DNA of 64,000 nt from JBBDMC01 sp963775235 (lineage in GTDB: Bacteria; Pseudomonadota; Alphaproteobacteria; Rhizobiales; Kaistiaceae), in assembly GCA_963775235.1 (NCBI GenBank), contig CAVZHY010000002.1, forward strand, positions 682,001-746,000. Reading direction: 5' to 3'. The position numbers and the translations under genes were made by a program. Under the pieces are notes generated by a model, which saw nothing but the letters and a program-made list of their open reading frames with translations, had not been told where the DNA came from and did no database searches. The stretch's first letter is position 1. Each line of letters opens with the position of its first letter. Below, piece by piece: positions 55,620 to 64,000 of the stretch.

Positions 55620-56429
55620 ATGGATGTGAAAACTTTTGTCGACGCCGTCGGTCTCGGCGTGCTTGAGGGCGTCACCGAGTTCATTCCGGTCTCGTCGACC
55701 GCCCATCTCCTGCTGGCCAGCCGCCTGCTCGGCTTCGAGAGCGCCGGCAAGGCGTTCGAGGTGCTGATTCAGCTCGGCGCCATCCTGGCGCTTCTGTCCG
55801 TCTACGCTGCCCGGCTGTGGCAGCTTGTCACGGACCTTCCCCGCGACCGTCGCACCCAGCGGTTTGCCCTCGGCGTCATCATCGCCTTCCTGCCGGCAGC
55901 GTTTCTCGGTGTCACGTTTCACCGCCTTATCACTGACGTGTTCTTCAATTCGGTCCTCCTGATTTCACTCGCGCTGGTTCTCGGCGGTATCGTCCTCATC
56001 TGGCTCGACCGCCTGCCGCTCACACCGCGCTACAAGAACATCATGGACTACCCGCTCGGCCTTTGCCTCGGCATCGGTCTCTTTCAATGCCTGTCGCTGG
56101 TCCCCGGGGTCTCGCGCTCGGGCGCAACCATCGCCGGCGCGCTCCTGTTCGGCACCGACAAGCGGTCAGCGGCGGAGTATTCGTTCTTTCTGGCCATGCC
56201 GACCATGGCTGGTGCCTTCGCCTACGACCTGTACAAGAACATCGACGCGATAGACTTCAACGCCGGGCTCACGATCGCCGTCGGTTTCGTGGTGGCGTTC
56301 CTGTCGGCGGTGGTGGTTGTCCGTGGCTTCCTCGATTTTGTCAGCCGGCACGGCTTCGCTCTTTTCGGCTGGTGGCGCATTATCGTGGGCGCCGCTGGAC
56401 TCATCGCCGTGTTTTTCTTCGGTGCCTGA
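55620..56429 (+). CDS. uppP: Undecaprenyl-diphosphatase (bacitracin resistance protein)
   Basis: 269 residues from ATG 55620. The two active-site repeats are seen: GVLEGVTEFIPVSSTAHLLL (about 14-33, with the E and PVSSTAH) and SLVPGVSRSGATIAGALLFG near 165 (PGxSRSG). Eight hydrophobic segments fill the rest. It dephosphorylates undecaprenyl pyrophosphate at the membrane for reuse in peptidoglycan and polysaccharide synthesis, which links it to the PBP at 35.8 kb. It is convergent with the NDUFA9-like gene, 15 bases away. Confidence 0.96.
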   Translation: MDVKTFVDAVGLGVLEGVTEFIPVSSTAHLLLASRLLGFESAGKAFEVLIQLGAILALLSVYAARLWQLVTDLPRDRRTQRFALGVIIAFLPAAFLGVTFHRLITDVFFNSVLLISLALVLGGIVLIWLDRLPLTPRYKNIMDYPLGLCLGIGLFQCLSLVPGVSRSGATIAGALLFGTDKRSAAEYSFFLAMPTMAGAFAYDLYKNIDAIDFNAGLTIAVGFVVAFLSAVVVVRGFLDFVSRHGFALFGWWRIIVGAAGLIAVFFFGA

Positions 56430-56444
56430 TTCTGGTGACCAACC

Positions 56445-57422
56445 TCAGGCCGCCCGTTGGCGCTGGAACTGCCCGCGCGGCCGATAGCGGCCGAGGTAGG
56501 ACGGCAGAATGGCGGCAAGACTGGCTGGTTCGATGCCGAGCCCGACGAGCGTGCGGCCTTCAGAAGCGGCCGCCTCCGACACCACGTTGTCGATCTTCAA
56601 CTGCCGCACCTGATCGACGGTGAGGAGCGATCCCGGCAGCGACTGCAGCACGGCTCCCTTCGCGGTCGCCAGCCACCAGGGCACCGGGATCATCAGACGC
56701 CGGCGATCGATCGCGTGGAGCACCATCTCCACGCACTGGCGGTACGTTTTCACCTCGGGGCCGCCGAGTTCGTAGACGGTTCCCACCTGGGCCTTGCCCT
56801 CTACGGCATCGGCAATCGCGGTGGCGACGTCGCCGACGAAGACCGGCTGGAAGTCAGTGTGCCCGCCGCCAAACGACGGCAATGCCGGCAGGACCGTGGC
56901 CAGCGCGGCCAGGCGATTGAAGAAATGGTCTTCCGGTCCGAACTGGATTGACGGTCTGAAGACGACCGCCTCGGCCGATGTCTCGAACACGGCGGCTTCG
57001 CCCGCCGCCTTCGATCGCGCGTAGGCCGAGGGTGACCCGGGGTCCGCGCCAATGGCTGAAATGTGCACCAGCCGGGCGACGTCAGCTTTGCGCGCGGCCT
57101 CCGCCACTGCGCGCGCCCCGAACACGTTGACCGCTTCGAATCGCTGGCGACCATGCTCGGCAAGGATCGCCACCAGATTGACGACGGCATCGGCGTCGGC
57201 GACAGCGCGGTCGACTGACCAGCGATAGCGCAGGTTTGCTTGCACCGGCTGCACCCAGCCGACATCGCCAAGCGGTCGCAGGTAACCCGCAAGGTCGGGC
57301 CGGCGCACCGCCACGCGCACGCGCCAGCGGCGCTTCAGCAATGCCCGAACGACGTGGCGTCCGACAAAGCCGGACCCGCCGAAGACCGTCACCAGGCCCT
57401 TGTCGGCCGCGCTTATCGGCAT
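56445..57422 (-). CDS. Complex I NDUFA9-like NAD(P)H-binding protein (atypical SDR)
   Basis: 325 residues. The dinucleotide loop VTVFGGSGFVGRHVVRALLK near 11-30 begins an atypical SDR fold. RLVHISAIGADPGSPSAYAR and SKAAGEAAV near 115-143 give the Ser-Tyr-Lys region, followed by FRPSIQFGPEDHFFNRLAAL, the NDUFA9 signature. The mitochondrial homologue is an accessory subunit of complex I that holds NADPH; bacterial copies may assist assembly. It is convergent with uppP, a pairing seen in many alphaproteobacteria. Confidence 0.9.
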   Translation of the reverse strand: MPISAADKGLVTVFGGSGFVGRHVVRALLKRRWRVRVAVRRPDLAGYLRPLGDVGWVQPVQANLRYRWSVDRAVADADAVVNLVAILAEHGRQRFEAVNVFGARAVAEAARKADVARLVHISAIGADPGSPSAYARSKAAGEAAVFETSAEAVVFRPSIQFGPEDHFFNRLAALATVLPALPSFGGGHTDFQPVFVGDVATAIADAVEGKAQVGTVYELGGPEVKTYRQCVEMVLHAIDRRRLMIPVPWWLATAKGAVLQSLPGSLLTVDQVRQLKIDNVVSEAAASEGRTLVGLGIEPASLAAILPSYLGRYRPRGQFQRQRAA

Positions 57423-57545
57423 GCCGCTCTCCCGTGTCTCGCCCCCGCCTCATAACGACTGCGCCAGGGGCTGTCGAGGCGGAGCCGCACGACACCGACG
57501 GCAACGTTGACAAGGTTCTGGGGCGCCCTTACCTATCGCGGCCAT

Positions 57546-57630
57546 GCCCAGGTGGCGGAATTGGTAGACGCGCACGGTTCAGGTCCGTGTGGTGCAAGCC
57601 GTGGAGGTTCGAGTCCTCTCCTGGGCACCA
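57546..57630 (+). tRNA. tRNA-Leu(CAG)
   Basis: The acceptor arm GCCCAGG (57546-57552) pairs with CCTGGGC (57620-57626), followed by A and an encoded CCA (57628-57630). The D-arm contains GGCGGAATTGGTAGACGC, the anticodon arm CACGG-TTCAGGT-CCGTG gives anticodon CAG at 57580-57582, a long variable arm typical of class II tRNAs follows, and the T-arm contains GGTTCGAGTCC. It reads CUG, the main Leu codon in this GC-rich genome. A glycoside-hydrolase-like gene begins the accessory-looking stretch to its right. Confidence 0.97.
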
Positions 57631-57801
57631 ATCGATTCAGATATGCGTCTTAACCAGATCGCTTTTCATATCGCCACTCCGCCTTTAGCTCTTTGATCCC
57701 GCAAACGCACCGAGCTCTGGCGCGACTTGGTCCTGCGGAAAAACCGAGGTGTCGTGGCAAGCAGAGTCGGTCATAGTTCGCGCCGCCTCGGCTCACGAGC
57801 G

Positions 57802-59754
57802 TCAGGTGACCTTGAGGACGAAGCGCGCTTGAAACGAGCCCTCCCACCACATCGGGAAATTGGTTCCCCATTTGTTGTTGTGCAGGTTGAAGCGGATTCC
57901 CTCCGCGAAGTCGGGCGGATCATGCGCGAACGTCATGAAACGTTGCGACGCTGGTGCAACTAGCGGCGTGTCGAGTGGTCTGACGGATAGCATCCGGCCG
58001 TTGGGGAGCCTGCAGCGTAGGCCGGCAACCGCTTGCAGCTGACCGCCCCCCTCGCGTGCCACTCGGTCGCCCGCCTGCCACAGGCCCATCTTAAGGTACG
58101 ACCAATGGCTGGCGCCAGCCGGGCGAAGGGAGACGAAACTCGCCTCCGGCATGCGATTGGCTGGCTTGTGCCGGATTGCGAACACGAGGACCAACTCGCC
58201 ATCTTGCCCCGGCCTCAGCATCAAGTCGACGCCCGCCGGAGCGCCTAACCTGTCGTGCGCGTGGTCTGGCATCGTCATGCGCAAAACCGGGAAGTTGCCG
58301 TGGCGTCCGACACCTGCAAGCCGTGTCGTGAAAGTGCCGGAGCATGCGGTCGCCGCGTTCTTTAGTCCCGGCTTGCCGTGATCGAGTACGGCCCACTCGT
58401 TCCAATCGGTGAGGTAGCTTTTCATGTGGCTCGCCACATCATCTGCGTCGTAGCTCTCGTATGAGTACGCTACGAGTACGCCGTCCTTGCCCGTCATCTC
58501 GTTGCCGTCCGCGGAGACAAGCCCGATCAATTCGCCGGACGCGCGATCGAATGAGACGCGCCACTCGCCGACCTCAACTTCGGTGTCGTTCACTTGGCGG
58601 GCAGGATCGTCTTCGGTCTCGAAGGGACGCAGTTCTGCAAGAGCGGCATCTGCCGAGGTGCGATCGTCACCGGCCAACTCATTGACGGAGCTGTCAAGGT
58701 AGGCACGCTGTTCCGCCCATGAAGATTCAGTGAAGGCGAATCGAAAATCCGACCGCCGCGAGGCCTCGAAAGCAGGGCGATCCCAGGCGATGTCGTCGCG
58801 GAGAAAGGTCTTTATGTCCACACCGCATGTGTGCTCTGCGACCAAGGTGAGGCCGCGGCCGAATGCGCGCCGGCCGTCATCGAGCTTGTCCTCGGCGAAC
58901 TGGTCGTAGAGCCGCTGGAGCGCGAGGAAACGGGCCGTTTTGTGCGGGTCCGCGGCGATACCGTGGATCCACGAATCGGCAAGTTCCAGATCGACCACGG
59001 GAAACCGCTCGCGCTCCGCCCATAGCAGCGTGCCGAATGCGTCAAGCGTCGATGCCTCCACCCGGGCGTCGGGATTGGCGTTGTGCACGTCGCGATGACA
59101 TGCGACGGCCTGGCTGACGCTTTGCGGGCCTATGTTGTCCGAGGTGTGCGCAAAGCTGAGACCGGCGGGAAGCCCAGCAGGAGAGCACGTGGCACCGTAC
59201 GATCGCTGATAGACGACGACGACTTCCTCGCCGTGCGGCGCCCGCCAGCGAAAGACCTCCGGCACATCCGGAGGAGGCGAGGCGGAATTCACGCCAATGT
59301 GCAGAAAGCGCACGCCGGCTTCAGCCAGCAGCGGCACAATCCCGCGCGTGTGACCCGGAACGTCGGTCATCTTGGCCGCGGTCGTGGTCAGCCCAAACCG
59401 CCGATCGAGCTCCTGCGAAAAGGAGAGTCCGGCGCGAAAAAGCGCCCGCGACATCAGCTCCGAATGTGTCGTGAACGGCAGCGCATGCCAGCGGATGAGG
59501 CCGGATGCGATGGCCTGTTCCAACCTGCGCACCTTCCGTTTGGGCTGGGTGTTGAGATGGTCCCAGACGAGCCAGGCGCCGGTCGTCCAGACGAACATCT
59601 TCCGAGCCCGGTTCTCGGCAAGGAAATGCTCGCCCGTGTCGAGCGCCTGGGGAATGAACCGCTCGTGATATCGGCGCCGCACCGTCTCGGCGAGACCAGT
59701 GAACCCGATATCGAGATGCGTCTTGAAGATCAGATGGATCGTTCGTTCGGTCAT
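57802..59754 (-). CDS. DUF5054 / GH38-like protein (alpha-mannosidase fold)
   Basis: 650 residues from ATG 59754 (MTERTIHLIFKTHLDIGFTG). The opening HLDIGFT is the GH38 metal-binding HxDxG-type motif; KMTDVPGHTRGIVPLLAEAG near 145-164 supplies the catalytic-type Asp, and HIGVNSASPPPDVPEVFRWR follows. Past residue 430 is a beta-rich mannosidase-like C-domain (VGEWRVSFDRASGELIGLVS). No signal peptide is seen. It most resembles proteins labelled DUF5054, so the sugar substrate is unproven. The gene lies 171 bases right of tRNA-Leu and next to a truncated GGDEF gene, suggesting an acquired segment. Confidence 0.8.
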   Translation of the reverse strand: MTERTIHLIFKTHLDIGFTGLAETVRRRYHERFIPQALDTGEHFLAENRARKMFVWTTGAWLVWDHLNTQPKRKVRRLEQAIASGLIRWHALPFTTHSELMSRALFRAGLSFSQELDRRFGLTTTAAKMTDVPGHTRGIVPLLAEAGVRFLHIGVNSASPPPDVPEVFRWRAPHGEEVVVVYQRSYGATCSPAGLPAGLSFAHTSDNIGPQSVSQAVACHRDVHNANPDARVEASTLDAFGTLLWAERERFPVVDLELADSWIHGIAADPHKTARFLALQRLYDQFAEDKLDDGRRAFGRGLTLVAEHTCGVDIKTFLRDDIAWDRPAFEASRRSDFRFAFTESSWAEQRAYLDSSVNELAGDDRTSADAALAELRPFETEDDPARQVNDTEVEVGEWRVSFDRASGELIGLVSADGNEMTGKDGVLVAYSYESYDADDVASHMKSYLTDWNEWAVLDHGKPGLKNAATACSGTFTTRLAGVGRHGNFPVLRMTMPDHAHDRLGAPAGVDLMLRPGQDGELVLVFAIRHKPANRMPEASFVSLRPAGASHWSYLKMGLWQAGDRVAREGGGQLQAVAGLRCRLPNGRMLSVRPLDTPLVAPASQRFMTFAHDPPDFAEGIRFNLHNNKWGTNFPMWWEGSFQARFVLKVT

Positions 59755-59844
59755 CGATCGTCGTTGCGCCTCGTCAGCCAATCCTCCCGCCCGCCGAAAA
59801 CCATACTCGAAAGCCACGCCAACACGCGCTTCGGCTGTCGCGAT

Positions 59845-60154
59845 CTACGGGAGGGACAGGATGTTTCTCATCCGCAGGATCAGCTTCACACTGATGATGC
59901 CGGCAACGCAATCATCGCAGAGCCGGCCTTCGCCCGTATCGTTGATGCGTTTGAAATGATCGATGTCCACGGCAAGCAGGGCGCCGTCCCGTCCCCAACC
60001 GTTGTACTCGGGAAGACATTTCCACCAGCGCATCCTCGAAGGCTCGCCGATTGAGCAGGCGTGTCAGGCTGTCACGGTGCGCCAGGTCTGCAAGGACCGC
60101 TTCCGAATCGTGAATGCTCGCCGCGTGCGCCGATGCCTGATGAGCTGCTGGCAA
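59845..60154 (-). pseudogene. Truncated and frameshifted GGDEF (diguanylate cyclase) fragment
   Basis: HRDSLTRLLNRRAFEDALVE and then, in another frame, DGALLAVDIDHFKRINDT are the first half of a GGDEF domain (LTxLxNRR and DxDxFKxxND). The sequence ends after CDDCVAGIISVKLILRMRNI without reaching the GG(D/E)EF catalytic loop, so no active cyclase can be made. The fragment starts immediately after the Sel1 gene stop and lies 90 bases upstream of the GH38-like start. Because both ends are missing, this is real truncation rather than a single-base error. Confidence 0.75.
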
Positions 60155-61093
60155 CTACGGTGCAGCTGTCGACGATGTGCCGGTCGTCATTGGGTCGGCA
60201 TTGTTCGGCATGGGCATCAACGCCGCCGTCTGGACCGCCCGCTGGCGTATCAATTGGTCGGCGTCGGCCCGCTGTTGCAAACTCATGGTGTTGTCCAGGC
60301 GGTCAAGCTTGTCTGCAACCGCGGCCCGCACGTCCTCGGCACTGAGGTCGCGTTCGGCCAGCGTGTACCAAAGGAATGCGGCCGACTGATTGCGCGGCAG
60401 GCCTGTTCCCTCGGCGTACATATCGGCGAGCGCCGCCTCGGCGCGCCCATGACCGCGTTCGGCTGCGGTCAGCATCCAGTATGCTGCGGACGCGTAGTCC
60501 GGCGCTGGTGTGGCGTTGAGGTAGTCGAGTGCCATGGCGTAGCGGGCCTCGGCGTCCTCGGGATTGTCCGCCAGCGCATACAGTTTCATCGCCGTGCCGT
60601 AGTCGATATCGACGCGTGCGTTAGTGGCGGCGATGTGGGCGGTTTTGAGGGACGCCTCGAGGTCAGCAGCGTTCTGCGCCAGGGCGGGCTTGTCTGCATC
60701 TGCCGTCGGTGTGCGTGTAGGCGTGGGGTGGCCGGCCTTGGGAGCCGCTCCTCTCGGCTCCGGCGAGGCGCCGCTCGTCTCGTCGTCGCCAATTCCCATT
60801 TCAGCTCGCGCCGCGCCGGCGCCGCGGGCGAAGACTTGCGCCACGGCCAGCGCGTTGCCTACACCCTGCGTTTCTGCCGTCGCGGGTGCGCTGCCGGCTG
60901 AACGGGCGGCGACGCGGCCGCTCGCCGCGGGCCTGTCAGAGGCGCGAGAGGTGAAGGCAGTACTCAGACCGGATACATGTAACCCGGTCCAGTGGAGCCG
61001 ATGAAACGACACGCTTTGCCACCCGTCAGTCAGGACCACCGTCGGGATGGCGACGATAAAGAGAAGGGCCGTGACGAAGATTCCCTGGCGCAT
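60155..61093 (-). CDS. Sel1-repeat periplasmic/membrane-anchored protein
   Basis: 312 residues from ATG 61093 (MRQGIFVTALLFIVAIPTVV), a signal peptide or membrane anchor. A long Ala/Pro-rich linker (about 40-140) precedes at least two Sel1 units: EARYAMALDYLNATPAPDYA and SAAYWMLTAAERGHGRAEAA, then LADMYAEGTGLPRNQSAAFL, matching AAxWYxxAAxxGxxxAxxxLGxMYxxGxGVxxD. Sel1 proteins are scaffolds for protein contacts. Partners unknown. It is divergent from rnd by about 175 bases. Confidence 0.8.
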   Translation of the reverse strand: MRQGIFVTALLFIVAIPTVVLTDGWQSVSFHRLHWTGLHVSGLSTAFTSRASDRPAASGRVAARSAGSAPATAETQGVGNALAVAQVFARGAGAARAEMGIGDDETSGASPEPRGAAPKAGHPTPTRTPTADADKPALAQNAADLEASLKTAHIAATNARVDIDYGTAMKLYALADNPEDAEARYAMALDYLNATPAPDYASAAYWMLTAAERGHGRAEAALADMYAEGTGLPRNQSAAFLWYTLAERDLSAEDVRAAVADKLDRLDNTMSLQQRADADQLIRQRAVQTAALMPMPNNADPMTTGTSSTAAP

Positions 61094-61272
61094 GGTGGTG
61101 CTCTCAACGTCCAGGAGCCTACTACGGTCGATTTGCCTAAAAATTAAATTGAGTGCCTGATTATGTGATGCCAATGGCTATTTTTATTAATGGTACCGGT
61201 TGGTTGACGCACGCCCGCCAAGTCCGCCTAAGGGACTTAAACTCTTAATGAAATCAATCTAAGAGCATGCCC

Positions 61273-61884
61273 ATGACCATCCGCTTCCACAAAGGCGATC
61301 TGCCGGACCTCGGCCACTATGATGCCGCGGTTGCTATCGATACTGAAACGCAGGGGCTCAATCCGCATCGCGACCGGCTCTGCCTAGTCCAGTTGTCGCC
61401 TGGTGACGGCAGCGCCGATATCGTCCAGATCGCGGCGGGCCAGCGTTCGGCCCCGAATATCGAAAAGCTTCTCGCCGATCCGTCGCTGACCAAGATTTTC
61501 CACTACGCACGTTTCGATGTCGCGGTGCTTGAATACGCGTTCGGCGTCACTGCCGGGCCGATCTTCTGCACCAAGATCGCGTCGCGGTTGACGCGCACCT
61601 ATACCGACCGGCACGGGCTGAAGGACGTGACGAAAGACCTTCTCGACATCGATTTGTCCAAACACCAGCAAAGCTCCGATTGGGCCGCCGAAACGTTGAC
61701 GGAGGCCCAACTCGCCTACGCCGCCGCCGATGTCGTACATCTGCACGCGCTGCGCGCCGCGCTGACGGTCCGGCTTGCCCGCGAAGACCGCGAAGCCTTG
61801 GCCGAAGCCTGTTTTGCCTTCGTGCCGGTCAGGGCGCGCCTTGATCTTGCCGGGTGGAAGGACGAAGACATCTTCGCCCACTGA
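61273..61884 (+). CDS. rnd: Ribonuclease D-type 3'-5' exonuclease
   Basis: 203 residues from ATG 61273 (MTIRFHKGDLPDLGHYDAAV); ATG 61267 is an alternative. The DEDDy exonuclease motifs are present: Exo I VAIDTETQGLNPHRD near 21, Exo II IFHYARFDVAVLEY near 77 and Exo III YAAADVVHLHALR near 155. Only the catalytic domain is present, without HRDC repeats, as in the short alphaproteobacterial form. It processes 3' ends of RNAs. It heads the rnd-lptC-lptA-lptB cluster, a conserved alphaproteobacterial order. Confidence 0.92.
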   Translation: MTIRFHKGDLPDLGHYDAAVAIDTETQGLNPHRDRLCLVQLSPGDGSADIVQIAAGQRSAPNIEKLLADPSLTKIFHYARFDVAVLEYAFGVTAGPIFCTKIASRLTRTYTDRHGLKDVTKDLLDIDLSKHQQSSDWAAETLTEAQLAYAAADVVHLHALRAALTVRLAREDREALAEACFAFVPVRARLDLAGWKDEDIFAH

Positions 61885-61975
61885 ATGGGCACCTGTCAGC
61901 GATTCACGGGATTGCGGGAAGGCCACCTTGGCCCCACAATGGGAAGGCGGCGGTGCCGCCCAAAAAACGGGTACG

Positions 61976-62686
61976 ATGACAGAGACTTACCTCGACGACA
62001 ACCGCGGAAAAACGCGTCCGAGCCGTGTTCGCTACGATCCGTCAGTGAACCGCGGGGAGCAGGCGTTTGCGGCCGCGCGCAGGCACAGCCGCCTGGTCCG
62101 GCGTTTGAAGTTTGTCCTGCCCGCTATGGCCATCGCCGCGGTGGCCCTGTTCTGGGCGACGGTTCGGTTTATCCCGAGCGACCTCGCCGCGATCGTCTCA
62201 CTTCCCAGCATCGACGCAGCCAGCCACTCCATCGTTATGGACAAGCCGCACATCTCGGGCTTCGAGGGTACGCGTCGCGCCTATGAGGTGAAGGCTGATA
62301 GCGCGGTGCAGAGCCTTGACGACCCCAAGGTCATGACGTTCAAGGCGATCGACGCGAGCGTCGGACTCGACGCGGCAGGCACGGCACAGATTGACGCTAC
62401 GACCGGCGTTTACGACGCCAAGGACAACACGCTGGTGCTCAAGGACGGCATCGCGGTCAAGACCACCACTGGCTATTGGGCCAGCTTTAAGGACGCGGTG
62501 ATCGACCTGACCGCCGGCAGTCTTGTGTCCTCCAAGCCGGTCGAGATTCGCACCGGCGAGGGGACCATTCGTGCCAACAGCGTCGAGGTCAGCGATCGCG
62601 GTAAACGGATCGCCTTCCGTAACGGCGTCTCGGTGACGTATCTGCCGCCGGGCGATCTCGCGGCACCGGCGGCGGCTCATCAATGA
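61976..62686 (+). CDS. lptC: LPS export protein LptC
   Basis: 236 residues from ATG 61976 (MTETYLDDNRGKTRPSRVRY). One membrane anchor lies at about 44-63 (FVLPAMAIAAVALFWATVRF). The periplasmic beta-jellyroll part has PHISGFEGTRRAYEVKADSA and ATTGVYDAKDNTLVLKDGIA. The stop overlaps the lptA start by four bases. LptC receives LPS from the LptB2FG complex and hands it to LptA in the periplasmic bridge. Confidence 0.93.
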   Translation: MTETYLDDNRGKTRPSRVRYDPSVNRGEQAFAAARRHSRLVRRLKFVLPAMAIAAVALFWATVRFIPSDLAAIVSLPSIDAASHSIVMDKPHISGFEGTRRAYEVKADSAVQSLDDPKVMTFKAIDASVGLDAAGTAQIDATTGVYDAKDNTLVLKDGIAVKTTTGYWASFKDAVIDLTAGSLVSSKPVEIRTGEGTIRANSVEVSDRGKRIAFRNGVSVTYLPPGDLAAPAAAHQ

Positions 62687-63213
62687 GCGGTCGCGTCGAC
62701 AAGGTCATGCTCGTCGCCATCGGGCTTGCAGTGGCTTGCGGCCCGGCCGTGGCCGACACCGCGGCTGACCTGTTTTCCGGGTTCCAGTCGAAATCGAGCG
62801 ATCCGGTCCAGGTCAACGCCGATTCCCTTGAGGTTTACGAACAGGACAAACAGCGCGTGTCCGTGTTCAGTGGTCATGTAGTGGTGACCCGCGGCGATAC
62901 CCGGCTTGAGGCGGCGACCATCACGCTCTATTCGGACGCGGGCACTACCAAGGTCGATGCTTTCAATCGCATCGAGGCCAGCGGTGGGATTTCTGTACAG
63001 TCCAAGGATCAGACGGTCACCGGCGAGAAGGCCGTTGTCGACATGGGCGCCAACACGATTACGGTTTCCGGCAAGGTCGTCCTGTCGCAGGGCGGCAACG
63101 TGCTGACGGGCAACCAGTTGATCGTGAACCTTGCGACCGGTCGTGCCCGTTTGGAGGGGGGCCAGGTGCGCGGTCTTTTCACGCCGTCCAGTCCACCCAA
63201 GGTCGGCCAGTAG
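62683..63213 (+). CDS. lptA: LPS transport periplasmic protein LptA
   Basis: 176 residues, overlapping lptC by four bases. A signal peptide (VMLVAIGLAVACGPAVA) ends before DTAADLF. The OstA/LptA repeats follow: DPVQVNADSLEVYEQDKQRV, VFSGHVVVTRGDTRLEAATI and GEKAVVDMGANTITVSGKVV. It forms the periplasmic bridge that carries LPS toward LptD. Its length is near the alphaproteobacterial norm. Confidence 0.94.
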   Translation: MSGRVDKVMLVAIGLAVACGPAVADTAADLFSGFQSKSSDPVQVNADSLEVYEQDKQRVSVFSGHVVVTRGDTRLEAATITLYSDAGTTKVDAFNRIEASGGISVQSKDQTVTGEKAVVDMGANTITVSGKVVLSQGGNVLTGNQLIVNLATGRARLEGGQVRGLFTPSSPPKVGQ

Positions 63214-63273
63214 GCTTCGACAGCCGCCGCGGGACGGCCAAATCACCGCGAGACAGACAGAGGTGCCGTTCGC

Positions 63274-64000
63274 GTGGCGATTTCAAGTTACTTTGGCCGC
63301 GGCTCAAGCCGATGGCCGGTCGCCAATGGAGGGCGGCAGACAGACGCGCAGGCATCGGCGCCGCCCTCGCGGCTGGTCCCCGATGCTGGAGGCCGCGGTT
63401 GGCTGGTCGCCAGCGGCCTCGCCAAGGCGTACCACGGCCGCGCCGTGGTCCATGACGCGAGTCTCGCTGTCGCCCGCGGCGAGGCGGTTGGCTTGCTGGG
63501 GTCCAATGGTGCCGGCAAAACGACCATTTTCTACATGATCACCGGTCTCATCCGTGCCGATCACGGCACGATCGAGATCGACGGCTACGATGTCACCGGC
63601 ATGCCGATGTACCGGCGTGCGCGTCTGGGCATCGGTTATCTGCCGCAAGAGGCGTCGATCTTTCGCGGCCTGACTGTCGAGGCCAACATCAGGGCGGTGC
63701 TGGAGCTGGTCGAGCCGGACAGGGCCAGTCGGGAGGAGCATCTGGAAGCGCTGCTCGACGAGTTCCACATCACCCACCTCCGCCACGCCGCCGCAGTGTC
63801 GTTGTCGGGGGGTGAGCGGCGACGCTGCGAGATCGCCCGTGCTCTTGCCAGTCGGCCGGCATTCATTCTTCTCGACGAGCCATTTACCGGCATCGACCCG
63901 ATCGCGGTAAGCGACATCCAGTCACTGGTGCGCCACCTGACCGGCCTCGGCATCGGCGTTCTGATCACCGACCACAACGTCCGCGAAACCCTCGGTCTGA
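63274..64000 (+). CDS. lptB: LPS export ABC transporter ATP-binding protein LptB (cut by right edge)
   Basis: The frame from GTG 63274 is open to the window end, 242 codons. An N-terminal extension of about 45 residues (MAISSYFGRGSSRW...) precedes the ATPase, as is usual in alphaproteobacteria. Walker A LLGSNGAGKTTIFYM is near 80, Q-loop YLPQEASIFRGLTVEANIRA, signature VSLSGGERRRCEIARAL, Walker B FILLDEPFTGIDPIAV and H-loop LITDHNVRETLGL. It powers LPS extraction with LptFG. It starts 60 bases after lptA. Only the C-terminal end is missing. Confidence 0.95.
   Translation, partial: MAISSYFGRGSSRWPVANGGRQTDAQASAPPSRLVPDAGGRGWLVASGLAKAYHGRAVVHDASLAVARGEAVGLLGSNGAGKTTIFYMITGLIRADHGTIEIDGYDVTGMPMYRRARLGIGYLPQEASIFRGLTVEANIRAVLELVEPDRASREEHLEALLDEFHITHLRHAAAVSLSGGERRRCEIARALASRPAFILLDEPFTGIDPIAVSDIQSLVRHLTGLGIGVLITDHNVRETLGL

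Noticed and set aside
57631..57801. Attachment-site copy of the tRNA 3' end
   Set aside because: No repeat of the tRNA-Leu 3' segment was seen between 57631 and 61266, and no integrase gene is present.
62683..64000. Frameshift at the N-terminus of lptB
   Set aside because: An in-frame GTG at 63274 gives an intact protein with the N-terminal extension usual in alphaproteobacteria, so no shift is needed.

Overview
The window is a GC-rich chromosomal segment of an alphaproteobacterium, most likely of the order Hyphomicrobiales (Rhizobiales). Supporting markers are the ActS/ActR (RegB/RegA) redox two-component pair, an MmcB-type repair protein, an NDUFA9-like complex I protein beside uppP, an intracellular PHB depolymerase, the rnd-lptC-lptA-lptB order, and dispersed palindromic intergenic repeats of the kind common in this order. 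There is no plasmid, phage or integrase signature. Most of the window is core genome with accessory patches.

Layout. 1-3.7 kb: two divergent UvrD-type (SF1) helicases, one cut by the left edge and the other reading in all three frames with about 22 register changes. 3.8-13.5 kb: a D-peptide/D-amino-acid locus, with a dipeptide ABC transporter (fused double ATPase, binding protein, two permeases), two M55 D-aminopeptidases, a PLP-dependent D-cysteine-desulfhydrase-like enzyme and a LysR regulator. The two promoters of this locus carry the same bipartite operator with identical spacing. 14-20.3 kb: a small secreted protein, a 3-hydroxyisobutyrate-dehydrogenase-like enzyme, an M24 peptidase relative, and a cassette of dodecin, phosphoribosyltransferase, alpha/beta hydrolase and FtsH. 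20.4-23.2 kb: the EF-P modification set (epmB, epmA, efp). 23-31.6 kb: a DUF1624 membrane protein, mmcB, actR/actS, an ABC-2 exporter, phaZ, DUF2852 and a YgjP-like peptidase. 31.7-38 kb: GH15 glucosidase, an SDR, a Gly/Asn/Ser-rich secreted protein and a class A penicillin-binding protein. 38-46 kb: a HicB antitoxin carrying a HicA-like tail, etfBA, udgX, an SDR and polA. 46-53 kb: a cNMP-binding protein and the translation operon infC / rpmI-rplT-pheS-pheT, with a DUF4160-DUF2442 pair inserted between pheS and pheT. 53-61 kb: queG, a GST, uppP, the NDUFA9-like gene, tRNA-Leu(CAG), a GH38-like/DUF5054 protein, a truncated GGDEF gene and a Sel1 protein. 61-64 kb: rnd and the LPS-transport genes lptC, lptA and lptB, the last cut by the right edge.

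Sequence quality. Many genes contain single-base shifts, including pheT and polA. Coding signal resumes cleanly after each shift, and gene lengths modulo 3 match the number of insertions inferred. The shifts are therefore mostly uncorrected sequencing or assembly errors rather than decay. They are concentrated at 0.9-3.7 kb, 34.5-35 kb and 38.8-39.6 kb, while 4-13.4 kb is clean.
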